DNA of 64,000 bases from Faecalicatena faecalis (GCF_012524165.2 NZ_JABACJ020000021.1:38494-102493), one strand, 5' to 3'; shown: positions 44,200 through 53,701, counted from the stretch's first letter. Notes: generated from the letters alone by a model not told the origin. Numbers and translations are program-made.

Positions 44200-45922
44200 A
44201 CGACTACTAAAGGAATTTAAGGATAACCGGAAATATACGGTGGGGATGGTATTGACGCAATGGGTCACTCTGCTTTCTAATGTGGCTCTGATGCTGACGG
44301 CGGCATCTTTGATTGGTAAGATGAGTACAAGGAGCCTGTCAGCCTCGGATTTCCAGAACATCTTATTGACATTGACAGGTGTTTTACTTGTCAGAGGGGG
44401 AATGAATACGTTGAATAGTAAGTTCTCTTTTCTGGCATCTACGGCAGTGAAACGAGGACTCCGCGACAAGATTTACAGAAAATTGATGGAGATGGGAAGC
44501 CATTACCGCGAAACTACTGCGACATCGGAGGCCGTGCAGATCAGCACGGAGGGCGTGGACCAGCTTGAAATCTATTTTGGAAAATATATTCCGCAGTTTT
44601 TCTATAGCCTTCTGGCCCCGGTGACATTGTTTTTCATTGTCGGAAGCATGAATATGAAGGCGGCAGCCGTGCTTCTTCTTTGTGTCCCGCTGATTCCTCT
44701 TTCCATTGTGGCGGTTCAGAAGTTTGCAAAGAAAATGTTGCAGAAATATTGGGGCACGTATACGGAGCTGGGAGATTCCTTTCTGGAGAACCTTCAGGGA
44801 CTGACCACATTGAAAATATATCAGGCCGACAAAAGATATGCAGAAAAGATGGACGAGGAAGCAGAAAAGTTCCGAAAGATTACCATGCGTGTACTGATCA
44901 TGCAATTAAATTCCATCAGCGTGATGGATCTGGTCGCATATGGCGGAGCGGCAGCAGGGATCATTATAGGTGTGCTTGAGTTTTCAAAGGGCAGTATCAG
45001 CCTTGCGGAATGTTTTTTCATCCTTATGATCTCAGCAGAATTTTTCTTGCCCCTGCGCCTTTTGGGCTCTTTTTTTCATATCGCGATGAATGGAAATGCA
45101 GCAGCGGATAAAATTTTTCGGCTTCTGGATGCTCCGGTGCCCAAGAAGGGCAGTGTGGAGGAGATAGAAGGAAGTTCTATGCAGTTTGAAAATGTAACCT
45201 TTGGGTATGATGATGGCAAGCCCGTTCTAAAGAATGTCAGTTTCCAGGTGGAGGAAGGCAGCTTTACGGCATTGGTAGGTGCCTCCGGGTGTGGAAAGAG
45301 TACGATTGCTTCTCTGCTGATGAGGTATTATCTGAATTATGAAGGAGAGGTGAAAATCGGCGGAATTCCGGTTCGTGAGTTGAATGAGGAGGCTCTTTAT
45401 AGAAAAGTCACCAGAATCCGACATGACAGTTATATATTTAAGGGAACAGTGAGAGAAAATCTAAGAATGGGAAAGGAAGATGCATCTAAGGAGGAAATGC
45501 TCTGGGCACTTAGAAAAGTCAATCTTTACGATACCATCATGGAAAAGGGCGGGCTTGACATGCAGCTTAGTGAACAGGCATCGAACCTGTCAGGCGGGCA
45601 GAAACAGAGACTTGCGCTGGCCCGTGCACTGCTGCATGACAGTGATATTTATCTCTTTGATGAGGCGACCTCGAATATCGATGCTGAGAGTGAGAATCAG
45701 ATCATGGATGTGATTCGGGAACTTGCGATGGTCAAAAGTGTCATTCTGATTTCACACAGGCTCGCCAATGTGACGGACGCGGATCAAATACTGATGATAC
45801 AAGATGGAACCGTGATAGAACGTGGGAAACATCGGGAACTTCTGGCAGGAAATGGAGCCTATGCAAAGCTTTACATGAGCCAGAAAGAATTAGAAAAATA
45901 TGCAGGAGAGGGGGCAGCGTAA
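44189..45922 (+). CDS. ABC exporter half-transporter, CydD-like
   Basis: This 577-residue protein has a six-helix ABC transmembrane domain (about 1-310) and a nucleotide-binding domain. Walker A is GASGCGKST (about 365-373), the signature is LSGGQKQRLALARAL and Walker B is IYLFDEATSNID. It resembles CydD, half of the CydDC thiol/heme-linked exporter. AGGAGG lies upstream. The TAATG overlap with the next gene points to a heterodimer. In this iron-related setting the cargo could be a thiol, heme or siderophore-like compound; it cannot be read from the sequence. Confidence 0.8.
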   Translation: MFHKRLLKEFKDNRKYTVGMVLTQWVTLLSNVALMLTAASLIGKMSTRSLSASDFQNILLTLTGVLLVRGGMNTLNSKFSFLASTAVKRGLRDKIYRKLMEMGSHYRETTATSEAVQISTEGVDQLEIYFGKYIPQFFYSLLAPVTLFFIVGSMNMKAAAVLLLCVPLIPLSIVAVQKFAKKMLQKYWGTYTELGDSFLENLQGLTTLKIYQADKRYAEKMDEEAEKFRKITMRVLIMQLNSISVMDLVAYGGAAAGIIIGVLEFSKGSISLAECFFILMISAEFFLPLRLLGSFFHIAMNGNAAADKIFRLLDAPVPKKGSVEEIEGSSMQFENVTFGYDDGKPVLKNVSFQVEEGSFTALVGASGCGKSTIASLLMRYYLNYEGEVKIGGIPVRELNEEALYRKVTRIRHDSYIFKGTVRENLRMGKEDASKEEMLWALRKVNLYDTIMEKGGLDMQLSEQASNLSGGQKQRLALARALLHDSDIYLFDEATSNIDAESENQIMDVIRELAMVKSVILISHRLANVTDADQILMIQDGTVIERGKHRELLAGNGAYAKLYMSQKELEKYAGEGAA

Positions 45923-47619
45923 TGGAACAAGATAAGAAGGCAGAAGCGAAAGTGGAAAGGGACAGGAAATTGGGGAAACATAGAAGTCCTCTTCAGGTCA
46001 TGGCGGGGCTGATCTACATGATCAAGCCGCTTTTGGGCTGGATGTTCGTGGCAATTTTTATGGGATGTCTGGGAAATCTGGCAGCAACATTTCTGACTAT
46101 TTTTGGCGGCTATGGGATGCTGGATGTGGCCGGAATCGATGTGGGATTCTCATTTTTTACTGTAGTTACTATATTGGTTATATTCGCGGTGATGAGGGGA
46201 ATTCTGCGTTATGCAGAGCAGTCCTGCAACCATTATATTGCGTTTAAGCTCCTGGCAAGAATCCGCCATCAGATTTTCGGGGCACTTCGGAAACTCGCTC
46301 CGGCGAAATTAGATGGTAGTGAAAAAGGAAATCTGATTTCCATTATCACCAGTGATATTGAACTTTTGGAGGTTTTTTATGCCCATACCATATCGCCGAT
46401 CGCGATTGCCGTGATTACCTCCATTGTCATGACCATCTTTTTGGGAATGCAGCATCCATTACTTGGTGTGATCGCCTTGGCTTCCTATGGTATCGTAGGG
46501 TTGGTGATTCCGGTGCGCAATAGCAGGAAGGGGAGAAAACGCGGACAGGATTACAGGGATTCTTTCGGGGATTTGAACACCGCTGTCCTGGATAATCTTT
46601 ATGGTCTTGAGGAAATTGTACAGTATCAGCAGAAAGAGAACAGGATGGAGGATATGGCCTGGAAGACAGGGCAACTGGAGAAGACCAGTGAAAAGCTGAA
46701 AAAGGATGAAAATGTACAAAGGATTACGACAGATACAGTCATTCTGGCTTCGGGAATCCTGATGCTGATGGTCTGCGGTTATTTGGTACAGACAGGGCAG
46801 ATGGAATTTTATCAGGGAGTGGCGGCCGTGATAGGAATGATGAGTTCCTTCGGACCGACTGCGGCACTATCCGCGTTATCGAATAACTTGAACCATACGC
46901 TTGCAAGTGGAAACCGGGTACTGAATCTTCTGGCGGAGAGTCCGGCTGTGAAGGAGAATCTGGAAGGAGCAGAGCTGCCAGTGGGCGAGGCTGTCTTTCA
47001 GAATGTCCGTTTCTGTTATGAGGATGCAAAAGAAAACGTTTTGGAAGGTTTTTATGCAGAATTTGAGCCGGGTAAGGTACATGGAATTTTAGGGAAAAGC
47101 GGCTGCGGGAAGTCTACATTATTAAAATTGATGATGCGCTTCTATCAGGTAGATGCGGGAAGTATCCGCTACGGCGGTGAGGATGTGAATGATATCCGAA
47201 CCGAATCACTGCGAAAGGGTATCTCCTATGTGACACAGGAAACGTTCCTCTTTCATGATACGATCGAGAATAATATCAGGATCGCGGATGAAAATGCGAC
47301 CCGGGAGGAAGTGATCGAGGCGGCGAAGAAGGCATCTATCCATGAGTTCATTTTGTCACTTCCTCATGGCTACGATACCAGGCTGACTGAGCTGGGAGAC
47401 TGCATCTCCGGCGGCGAGAGACAGCGCATCGGGATTGCAAGGGCATTTCTACATAAAAGCAGGATGATTCTGTTAGACGAGCCGACCAGCAACATCGACA
47501 GCCTGAATGAGGGGATCATCCTGAAAAGTCTGGAAAGAGAGAAGAAGGACAAGACCATCCTTCTGGTATCCCACAGGAAATCGACTATGGGAATCGCAGA
47601 TCAGGTTGTTTCCATGTAA
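45922..47619 (+). CDS. ABC exporter half-transporter, CydC-like
   Basis: This 565-residue partner half-transporter has a membrane domain (about 30-330), Walker A GILGKSGCGKST (about 384-395), signature ISGGERQRIGIARAF, Walker B MILLDEPTSNID and H-loop LLVSHRKST. It starts one base inside the stop of the CydD-like gene and ends soon after the H-loop, slightly short of a typical C-terminus. It is convergent with the LysR gene, with only 9 bases between stop codons. Confidence 0.8.
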   Translation: MEQDKKAEAKVERDRKLGKHRSPLQVMAGLIYMIKPLLGWMFVAIFMGCLGNLAATFLTIFGGYGMLDVAGIDVGFSFFTVVTILVIFAVMRGILRYAEQSCNHYIAFKLLARIRHQIFGALRKLAPAKLDGSEKGNLISIITSDIELLEVFYAHTISPIAIAVITSIVMTIFLGMQHPLLGVIALASYGIVGLVIPVRNSRKGRKRGQDYRDSFGDLNTAVLDNLYGLEEIVQYQQKENRMEDMAWKTGQLEKTSEKLKKDENVQRITTDTVILASGILMLMVCGYLVQTGQMEFYQGVAAVIGMMSSFGPTAALSALSNNLNHTLASGNRVLNLLAESPAVKENLEGAELPVGEAVFQNVRFCYEDAKENVLEGFYAEFEPGKVHGILGKSGCGKSTLLKLMMRFYQVDAGSIRYGGEDVNDIRTESLRKGISYVTQETFLFHDTIENNIRIADENATREEVIEAAKKASIHEFILSLPHGYDTRLTELGDCISGGERQRIGIARAFLHKSRMILLDEPTSNIDSLNEGIILKSLEREKKDKTILLVSHRKSTMGIADQVVSM

Positions 47620-47628
47620 GGGAAGGCC

Positions 47629-48537
47629 TTATTCCAGAGAGGACAGCTCCTGTTCCAGCAGTTCGATATATCGCAATGCTTCATCGGGCAGTTTTCCTGT
47701 GCTCTTTTTGAGATACACAACATTACAGCAGACTTCGGGAATCCGGATGCTCACCCAGTTGGAATGGTCATTGGCGGAAGGATGCTGCATACAGCCGACG
47801 CTGAAGGCATTGGTAGAGGAGACAAGACGCCGTCTTGTCTCTTTATCGTGGACGAAAATATGCTTATAGGTATCGATCATGTCCATATAAAGCAGGCTCG
47901 GATATTCGTCACCCCGGTTGAAATCATAGGAAATGTGTGCGTAGTCTTTTAGCATATCCAGGGTCACATTTTCAATCCCGTTCTTCAGGACAGGGTGTTC
48001 TTTTCTGAGATTGATGTTCAGGTGCAGCTTCTTGAGCGGGATCATGGAAATATTTTTTGCCTTTACCACTTCCCTGTACAATGCCATCGCTTTATCATCA
48101 AATGCGGTGATCCCGATGTGGGATTTATTCAGATAGACATCATTAATGACTGTCTTCACATTCCCGGAGGCCATGGAGATATCGAGTCTCTTATGGCTCT
48201 CGTATTCCCTGCACAATTTGATAAATGCCTCCGATACTGCCGTATGGTTAAAAGAGGAAATGATATTCAGCCGGCGGCAGCTTTTGTCCAGCCGGCTTCC
48301 TTTGATCTGCCGGAGCTGTTCCGCAATGATCTCTGCATGCTGGATGAAATATTCTCCTTCCTCAGTGAGGATCAGTCCCTGGTTCGTGCGCAGGAAGATC
48401 TGATAACCAAGCTCCGCCTCAAGTGAGGAAATGGCACGGCTGATATTGGGCTGTGAGACAAATAAATTTTCGGCTGCCGCGGAAAAAGACAGGGTCCTGG
48501 ATGCCTCGGCGGCATATTCAAGCTGCTGTATATTCAT
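47629..48537 (-). CDS. LysR-family transcriptional regulator
   Basis: This 302-residue LysR protein has a winged helix-turn-helix at 1-60 (LEYAAEASRTLSFSAAAENLFVSQPNISRAISSLEAELGYQIFLR) and a substrate-binding effector domain from about 90. AAAAGGAG lies upstream of the ATG. It is divergent from the amidohydrolase operon starting at 48786, the usual arrangement for a LysR activator of that operon. The 248-base gap between them holds a CCGGC/GCCGG hairpin near 48581-48597; I could not define a LysR box with confidence. Confidence 0.88.
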   Translation of the reverse strand: MNIQQLEYAAEASRTLSFSAAAENLFVSQPNISRAISSLEAELGYQIFLRTNQGLILTEEGEYFIQHAEIIAEQLRQIKGSRLDKSCRRLNIISSFNHTAVSEAFIKLCREYESHKRLDISMASGNVKTVINDVYLNKSHIGITAFDDKAMALYREVVKAKNISMIPLKKLHLNINLRKEHPVLKNGIENVTLDMLKDYAHISYDFNRGDEYPSLLYMDMIDTYKHIFVHDKETRRRLVSSTNAFSVGCMQHPSANDHSNWVSIRIPEVCCNVVYLKKSTGKLPDEALRYIELLEQELSSLE

Positions 48538-48785
48538 ACTGAGTTCTCCTTTTATAAATACAATCGGTTATAAATCTGATCCGGCCAGGAAATGCCGGCA
48601 TAGATAACAAGGACGTATACCCCCATATCAGATACATATTGGTAAAACAGTTACTGCCCAGATACAATAAAAGTAAACAAGGACAGCACTTAAGATTCTG
48701 ATTTATTTTCATTATAGGGGAAGGCAATCAGGATTGCAATGAAACTTTAGGAGCCGCAAAAACGAATGGAGAAGGAGAGGATAAG

Positions 48786-50216
48786 GTGGACAAAAATCTT
48801 TTAGACAGTTTGATGGAAGAGAAACGGGCACTTTTTGAAGGCATCAGCGACCAGATATGGGGATTTGCAGAGCCGGCATTCCATGAGACGAAATCTATGG
48901 AACTGCAGAAACGGACTCTTGTAGAAGAAGGGTTTGAAATCACGGAATATGTGGCAGATATACCGACTGCCTTTAAAGCCAGCTATGGAAGCGGCAGGCC
49001 GGTGATTGCGTTTTTGGGGGAATATGATGCCCTGCCGCTTCTGTCTCAAAAGGCGGACATGTTAAAGCGGGAGGAGCTAAATCCCGGTGGATACGGACAC
49101 GGGTGTGGACACCATCTCCTTGGAACCGGATCTGTACAAGCAGTTACAGCAGTTAAAAAATATATGGAGAAAACCGGCCTGGGAGGAACTATTATATACT
49201 ACGGTTGTCCAGCAGAGGAGGGGGAGGCAGGAAAGGCATTCATGGTGAAGGGGCACGCATTTGACGGATGTGATATCTGTCTGACCTGGCATCCCTATGC
49301 GTTCCATGTCTGCTCGATGTCTTCGCTGGCAAATGCCAGGGTAAAGTACCGATTTAAAGGAATCAGCTCCCATGCCGCGACCTCCCCGCACCTGGGGCGA
49401 AGCGCACTGGATGCAGTGGAATTAATGAATGTAGGCTGTAATTATCTGAGGGAACATATGCTGCCAGAATGTAGAATCCATTATGCTGTTACCAATACTG
49501 GCGGGGATGCCCCGAATGTGGTTCAGTCCGAAGCCGAGGTAGTGTATGCCATCCGTGCCCCGCAAAATGCAGATACACTCAGTCTTTTTAACAGGGTCAA
49601 CAAAGTCGCACAGGGCGCTGCTTTGATGACAGAGACGGAAGTGGAGATCAGCCTGCATTCTGCATATGCAGATTTGATTCAGAATAAGACGCTCAATGAA
49701 ATTGTCTATAAAAACATGCACGTATTTTCTCAGATTCCGTATACAGAAGAAGACCTGGAATATGCTCAGCAGTACAAGAATCTTGCAGACAAACGGGAAA
49801 TAGAGCAGTTAAAGGCTATGGCAGCACAATTTCTGGGCGAAAAGGCGGATGCGGCTCTGTCAGAGCCTGTTGTAAGGCTGATGATTCCACCAGTCAATTT
49901 AAAACAGGGCTCCAATGATGTCGGAGATGTCAGCCAATGTATTCCTACGGCATGCTTTAGCGCAGCATGCTATGCAATGGGGACCGCGCCTCATACATGG
50001 CAGGCCGTTGCACAGGGGAAAAGTCCGCTGGCACATAAAGGGATGTTTTTTGCATCCCAGGTACTAGCTGCGACTGCAGTCAATCTTTTAGAAGACCCGG
50101 ATCTGATTGTAAAAGCGAAAGCAGATTTTGATACCGTCATGAAGGGGAAGGAATATGTAAGCCTGATTCCAGATGGTTTAAAGCCGGCAGTTCTAAGAGA
50201 AAATCAGAGTAAATAG
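48786..50216 (+). CDS. M20D amidohydrolase, AbgB-like
   Basis: This 476-residue zinc amidohydrolase resembles the aminobenzoyl-glutamate utilisation protein B group. Metal-binding signatures are GEYDALP, GGYGHGCGHHLLGTGS, YYGCPAEEGEAGKAFM and the late GSNDVGDVS. It probably cleaves an N-acyl or peptide-like amide in the cytoplasm; the true substrate may differ from p-aminobenzoyl-glutamate. The start is GTG with GGAGAGG upstream. It is first in a unit with two membrane proteins under a divergent LysR gene. Confidence 0.85.
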   Translation: MDKNLLDSLMEEKRALFEGISDQIWGFAEPAFHETKSMELQKRTLVEEGFEITEYVADIPTAFKASYGSGRPVIAFLGEYDALPLLSQKADMLKREELNPGGYGHGCGHHLLGTGSVQAVTAVKKYMEKTGLGGTIIYYGCPAEEGEAGKAFMVKGHAFDGCDICLTWHPYAFHVCSMSSLANARVKYRFKGISSHAATSPHLGRSALDAVELMNVGCNYLREHMLPECRIHYAVTNTGGDAPNVVQSEAEVVYAIRAPQNADTLSLFNRVNKVAQGAALMTETEVEISLHSAYADLIQNKTLNEIVYKNMHVFSQIPYTEEDLEYAQQYKNLADKREIEQLKAMAAQFLGEKADAALSEPVVRLMIPPVNLKQGSNDVGDVSQCIPTACFSAACYAMGTAPHTWQAVAQGKSPLAHKGMFFASQVLAATAVNLLEDPDLIVKAKADFDTVMKGKEYVSLIPDGLKPAVLRENQSK

Positions 50217-50226
50217 GAGGTACGAG

Positions 50227-50949
50227 ATGGGGGAAAGTTATTCTTTTATATCAAATAGCGGCTGGATGGTTGTTTTATGTGGTATCGTAATCTGTTTTGT
50301 GATGGTACAGTCCGCACTATTCCTTAAGTCAGCCTGGAAACGCTCAGAAGAGATAGGAATTTCTATATCAGACAGGAAAAAAATCGTGAAAAGCAGTGCT
50401 CTTTTTTCGATTGTCCCATCCCTCCCGATTCTGATCAGCTATGTCATCCTGATGCCTGCACTGGGACGTTTCTTCCCATGGCTGAGGCTCAGTGTCATTG
50501 GTTCTGCAACGTATGAGACGATGTCAGCCAATATGGCAGTGACTGCTGCTGGGTACGACAGTATTTCTAGCGGCGATTTCGGGCCGGATACCTACGTGAT
50601 GATTATGTGGGCGGTTACATTAGGAATCATGTTATCCAGCCTTGCAGTCCTAATTCTGAAAAGGTATGATAAGAAGCTGGAGTCACTCAATGCTGGGAAT
50701 AAAAAGCTGGGTACTATGATTACTTCAGTCATGTTCCTGGGAATGATGGCGACCTTTTCCGCACCTTATCTTGTAGATTATAAAAATGTAGTGGCAGTTG
50801 CGACTATGATTCTATCTGCAGGCTCGATGTATTTGTTGGAAAGGGCTGCAAAAAAATGGAAATCATTGAAGGAGTTTTCATTTGCTATGAGCATGATCGT
50901 GGGAATGACAGGGGCATGTATCGTATCAAACCTGATGGGAGGAATATAG
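50227..50949 (+). CDS. DUF5058 family membrane protein
   Basis: This 240-residue protein has about six hydrophobic segments and matches the DUF5058 pattern (WMVVLCGIVICFVMVQSALFLKSAWKRSEEIG). It lies 10 bases after the amidohydrolase gene, with AGGAGG at the gap. Function is unknown. Context suggests it forms, with the next protein, a transporter or exporter for the amidohydrolase substrate or product. Confidence 0.8.
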   Translation: MGESYSFISNSGWMVVLCGIVICFVMVQSALFLKSAWKRSEEIGISISDRKKIVKSSALFSIVPSLPILISYVILMPALGRFFPWLRLSVIGSATYETMSANMAVTAAGYDSISSGDFGPDTYVMIMWAVTLGIMLSSLAVLILKRYDKKLESLNAGNKKLGTMITSVMFLGMMATFSAPYLVDYKNVVAVATMILSAGSMYLLERAAKKWKSLKEFSFAMSMIVGMTGACIVSNLMGGI

Positions 50950-50950
50950 T

Positions 50951-51634
50951 ATGCAGACATATGATCAGTTTAATAATAAGATTCATAAATTGGGCATCAC
51001 AACGACTTTGATTCTGGGAGTTCTGTTTCTTATGGTTCCACTGGGGATTACTCTGGCCTTTGGAGTCAGCCTGGATTGGAAGCAGATACTGACGGTATCG
51101 GCACCGATTGCATTGATCTTTGGAATCACGGGACTGTGTGAGAAGTTGTCAATGGCCCCGGTAATCGGTTCGGGAGCTGTTTACCTCGCATCTGCCACAG
51201 GAAATGTCCAAAATATGAAGCTGCCGGCTGCCTTGAATGCAATGCGTGTCATGGATTGTGAAGAAGGGAGTGAAAAGGGCAGAGTAGTCTCGATCATTGC
51301 AGTTGCGACATCGGCCTTTGTGACAACTCTAATTGTATTCACAGGAATGCTGTTCCTAGCTCCGATGGTTGCCCCGCTGCTTTCGAATCCCCACGTAGCG
51401 CCTGCTTTTGATAATATGTTTCCGGCCCTCTTAGGACCGCTCGTATTACCTGTACTGATGAAGAACTTTAAGGCCTCCATTCTTCCGTTCGGCCTGGCAA
51501 TCGTGTTTGCAGCGGTACTTGGACCGAGGTATGGACAGTTGCAGAGCATCGTCATGGTTGTTGTCATTCTACTTTCGATTGGTGGAATGAAAGTGATAAT
51601 GTCAAGAAAAGAGAAGCAGGCAGAGATGCTTTGA
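50951..51634 (+). CDS. Uncharacterised membrane protein paired with DUF5058
   Basis: This 227-residue protein has about seven hydrophobic segments (for example TTTLILGVLFLMVPLGITLAF). A conserved-looking polar loop reads GSGAVYLASATGNVQNMKLPAALNAM. I do not recognise a named family. The start lies within 2 bases of the DUF5058 stop, so the two are co-translated and probably interact in the membrane. Confidence 0.75.
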   Translation: MQTYDQFNNKIHKLGITTTLILGVLFLMVPLGITLAFGVSLDWKQILTVSAPIALIFGITGLCEKLSMAPVIGSGAVYLASATGNVQNMKLPAALNAMRVMDCEEGSEKGRVVSIIAVATSAFVTTLIVFTGMLFLAPMVAPLLSNPHVAPAFDNMFPALLGPLVLPVLMKNFKASILPFGLAIVFAAVLGPRYGQLQSIVMVVVILLSIGGMKVIMSRKEKQAEML

Positions 51635-51644
51635 TTAAAAGAGA

Positions 51645-51695
51645 AAAAAGCTGTCACACATGCGATGAAAGAATCGCTGGTGTGGCAGCTTTTCT
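51645..51695. terminator. Terminator after the amidohydrolase operon
   Basis: AAAAGCTGTCACAC (51646-51659) pairs with GTGTGGCAGCTTTT (51680-51693) with one G-T pair; CGAT/ATCG adds an inner stem. T-rich sequence follows. Confidence 0.75.
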
Positions 51696-51748
51696 TATAG
51701 GAAAAGCGATGGGCTGCTCATTTATTTTATATCCAAGCTTGTTTCTAA

Positions 51749-51904
51749 TTATTTCTTTTTCGAGGCCAGATACTCTCTTTTTAAGTTCTGTACAGTCTCA
51801 AGCGGCAGACCAATACGCTCTGCGATAATATTCTCATCAAGGATATCAATGAGGTTTCTGGCATCATTCAATTTCGCCTGTTCAGTACCTTCTTTTACTA
51901 ACAT
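51749..51904 (-). pseudogene. C-terminal remnant of an Rpn-type nuclease/transposase-like gene
   Basis: The minus strand encodes 51 residues containing ARNLIDILDENIIAERIGLP and LETVQNLKREYL. This resembles the C-terminal tail common to Rpn-family recombination-promoting nucleases (PD-(D/E)XK type). In-frame stops occur directly upstream and the catalytic N-terminal domain is absent. I read it as a decayed gene fragment. Very short similarity limits confidence. Confidence 0.5.
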
Positions 51905-51991
51905 TTGTCCTATGGTTACCTAAAGGTGCCTAATTTACGTCCGGTGAAAAAAAGAGTACAATGTGTATAAGAATAAAAACGGAGGTCAGCT

Positions 51992-52897
51992 ATGAGGATA
52001 AATCGATTTGAAAGGAGTTCATCAGGAATATCTCATGATAAAAAGGAAGTCCAGCAGTTCATAACAGAGCTTAAGAATGCAGATGCGGTCATTGTTGGAG
52101 CAGGAGCAGGTTTATCCACGGCTGCCGGATTTGTCTATACGGGTCCGCGTTTCCAGGAGTATTTTCGCGATTTTATTGAAAAGTATCATTTTCAGGACAT
52201 GTATTCGGGAGGCTTTTATCCATTTAAGACACTGGAGGAGCACTGGGTCTACTGGAGCAGGTATATCTATATCAACCGTTTTATGGAGGCACCGAAGCCG
52301 GTGTACAATCAGCTCTTTGATCTCATAAAAGAGAAGGATTATTTTGTTATTACCACTAATGTGGACCATTGCTTTCAAAAGGCCGGGGTGGAGAAAGAAA
52401 GGCTTTTTTATACACAGGGGGATTTTGGCCTCTGGCAGTGTTCCAAGCCGTGTCATGCACAGACTTATGAAAATGAAGAGACGATATACCGGATGGTAAA
52501 GGAACAGAAGGAAATGCGTGTTCCGTCAGAGCTCGTGCCCTACTGTCCGCGGTGTCATGCTCCGATGAGCATGAATCTGAGGGCAGACCATACATTTGTA
52601 GAGGACGAAGGATGGCACAAAGCCTGTCAGAGATATGAGGACTATCTGACGCAGCATCAGAAAGCACGTGTACTTTTGTTAGAATTAGGATGCGGGATGA
52701 ATACACCCGGAATCATAAAAATTCCTTTCTGGAAATTAACACGGAAGTATGAAAATTTTCGGTATGTGTGTATCAATAAGGGGGAGGCATGGGCACCGGA
52801 AGAAATCTGGACTCGTTCCCTGTGTATCAACAGAGATATCGCAGACGTCCTGCAGGAGATTTCATTCCAGGCAGGAGGGACAGAAGAATTGAAATGA
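51992..52897 (+). CDS. SirTM-class sirtuin, protein ADP-ribosyltransferase
   Basis: This 301-residue Sir2-family protein has the NAD motif GAGAGLSTAAGF (about 36-47) and TTNVDH (N123). QG at 142-143 stands where canonical deacetylases have HG, the hallmark of class M sirtuins, which in pathogens ADP-ribosylate a lipoylated GcvH-like protein. Zinc cysteines appear as C150/C154 and C185/C188. The macrodomain gene downstream supports this class. GGAGG precedes the ATG. Confidence 0.88.
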   Translation: MRINRFERSSSGISHDKKEVQQFITELKNADAVIVGAGAGLSTAAGFVYTGPRFQEYFRDFIEKYHFQDMYSGGFYPFKTLEEHWVYWSRYIYINRFMEAPKPVYNQLFDLIKEKDYFVITTNVDHCFQKAGVEKERLFYTQGDFGLWQCSKPCHAQTYENEETIYRMVKEQKEMRVPSELVPYCPRCHAPMSMNLRADHTFVEDEGWHKACQRYEDYLTQHQKARVLLLELGCGMNTPGIIKIPFWKLTRKYENFRYVCINKGEAWAPEEIWTRSLCINRDIADVLQEISFQAGGTEELK

Positions 52898-52921
52898 TCC
52901 ATTTGAGAAGGAGGCATAAAA

Positions 52922-53701
52922 ATGACACATGATGAACAGCGTGAATATCTGATCCAGGTACTTTTAACAGAAGAACCACGATATGAAAAGATGAAGATAC
53001 CAAAAGATTTGGAACAGCAGAAGCTTCTTTTAAGAAGTTTGATGAATGTCCGGCCGCCGAGACCAATCAGTGAAGAATTTCTAAGGATTCAAGATGAATA
53101 CTTAAGTGAAGAGGTCAGACGAAAAGGAGTCGTAGATTCAGATGGGTTGGAGCCTTCCCCTTCTGATATAAGGATATTCCTATGGAAAGGGGATATTACG
53201 ACCTTAAAGGTGGATGCTATCGTCAATGCCGCGAACAGTGCTCTTTTGGGCTGCTTTCAACCCTGTCACTCCTGCATCGACAACATCATCCACAGTGTAA
53301 GCGGTATCCAGCTTCGGCTTGCCTGTGATGAGCTCATGAGAAAACAGGGACATGATGAGCCGACGGGGACGGCGAAGATCACACCGGCCTTTAATCTCCC
53401 GTGCAAGTATGTACTCCATACTGTGGGACCAATCGTTCAAGGAACGCTGACAGAGACACACCGCCGGCAGTTGGCAGACTGTTATCGCTCCTGTCTTAAG
53501 CTTGCAGCACAACATGAGGTGAAAAGTATCGCCTTCTGCTGTATTTCCACAGGGGTATTTTGCTTTCCACAGGAAGAGGCTGCGGAAATTGCAATACAGA
53601 CGGTCAGAGAATATTTAAGGTCTGATACACAGATCAATCAAGTGATTTTTAATGTATTCAAGCAGAAGGATTACGACATTTATAAGGGAAAACTGTCATA
53701 A
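52922..53701 (+). CDS. Zinc-dependent macrodomain ADP-ribosyl hydrolase
   Basis: This 259-residue protein has an N-terminal helical extension (1-80) and a macrodomain (about 83-255; GDITTLKVDAIVNAANSALLG, CISTGVFCFPQEEAAEIA). The segment GCFQPCHSCIDN supplies the Zn ligands C111, H116 and C118 of the zinc-macrodomain group linked to SirTM, which removes ADP-ribose from the SirTM target. It lies 24 bases after the sirtuin gene, so writer and eraser are made together. No GcvH-L or LplA2 gene is in the window. Confidence 0.88.
   Translation: MTHDEQREYLIQVLLTEEPRYEKMKIPKDLEQQKLLLRSLMNVRPPRPISEEFLRIQDEYLSEEVRRKGVVDSDGLEPSPSDIRIFLWKGDITTLKVDAIVNAANSALLGCFQPCHSCIDNIIHSVSGIQLRLACDELMRKQGHDEPTGTAKITPAFNLPCKYVLHTVGPIVQGTLTETHRRQLADCYRSCLKLAAQHEVKSIAFCCISTGVFCFPQEEAAEIAIQTVREYLRSDTQINQVIFNVFKQKDYDIYKGKLS

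Noticed and set aside
51901..51935. Copy of the purine-operon operator upstream of the sirtuin gene
   Set aside because: GGTTACCTAAAGGTGCCTAA shares GGTTACCTAA with 3494-3503 but lacks the TTTTAGG partners and the 10-bp periodicity; probably chance.
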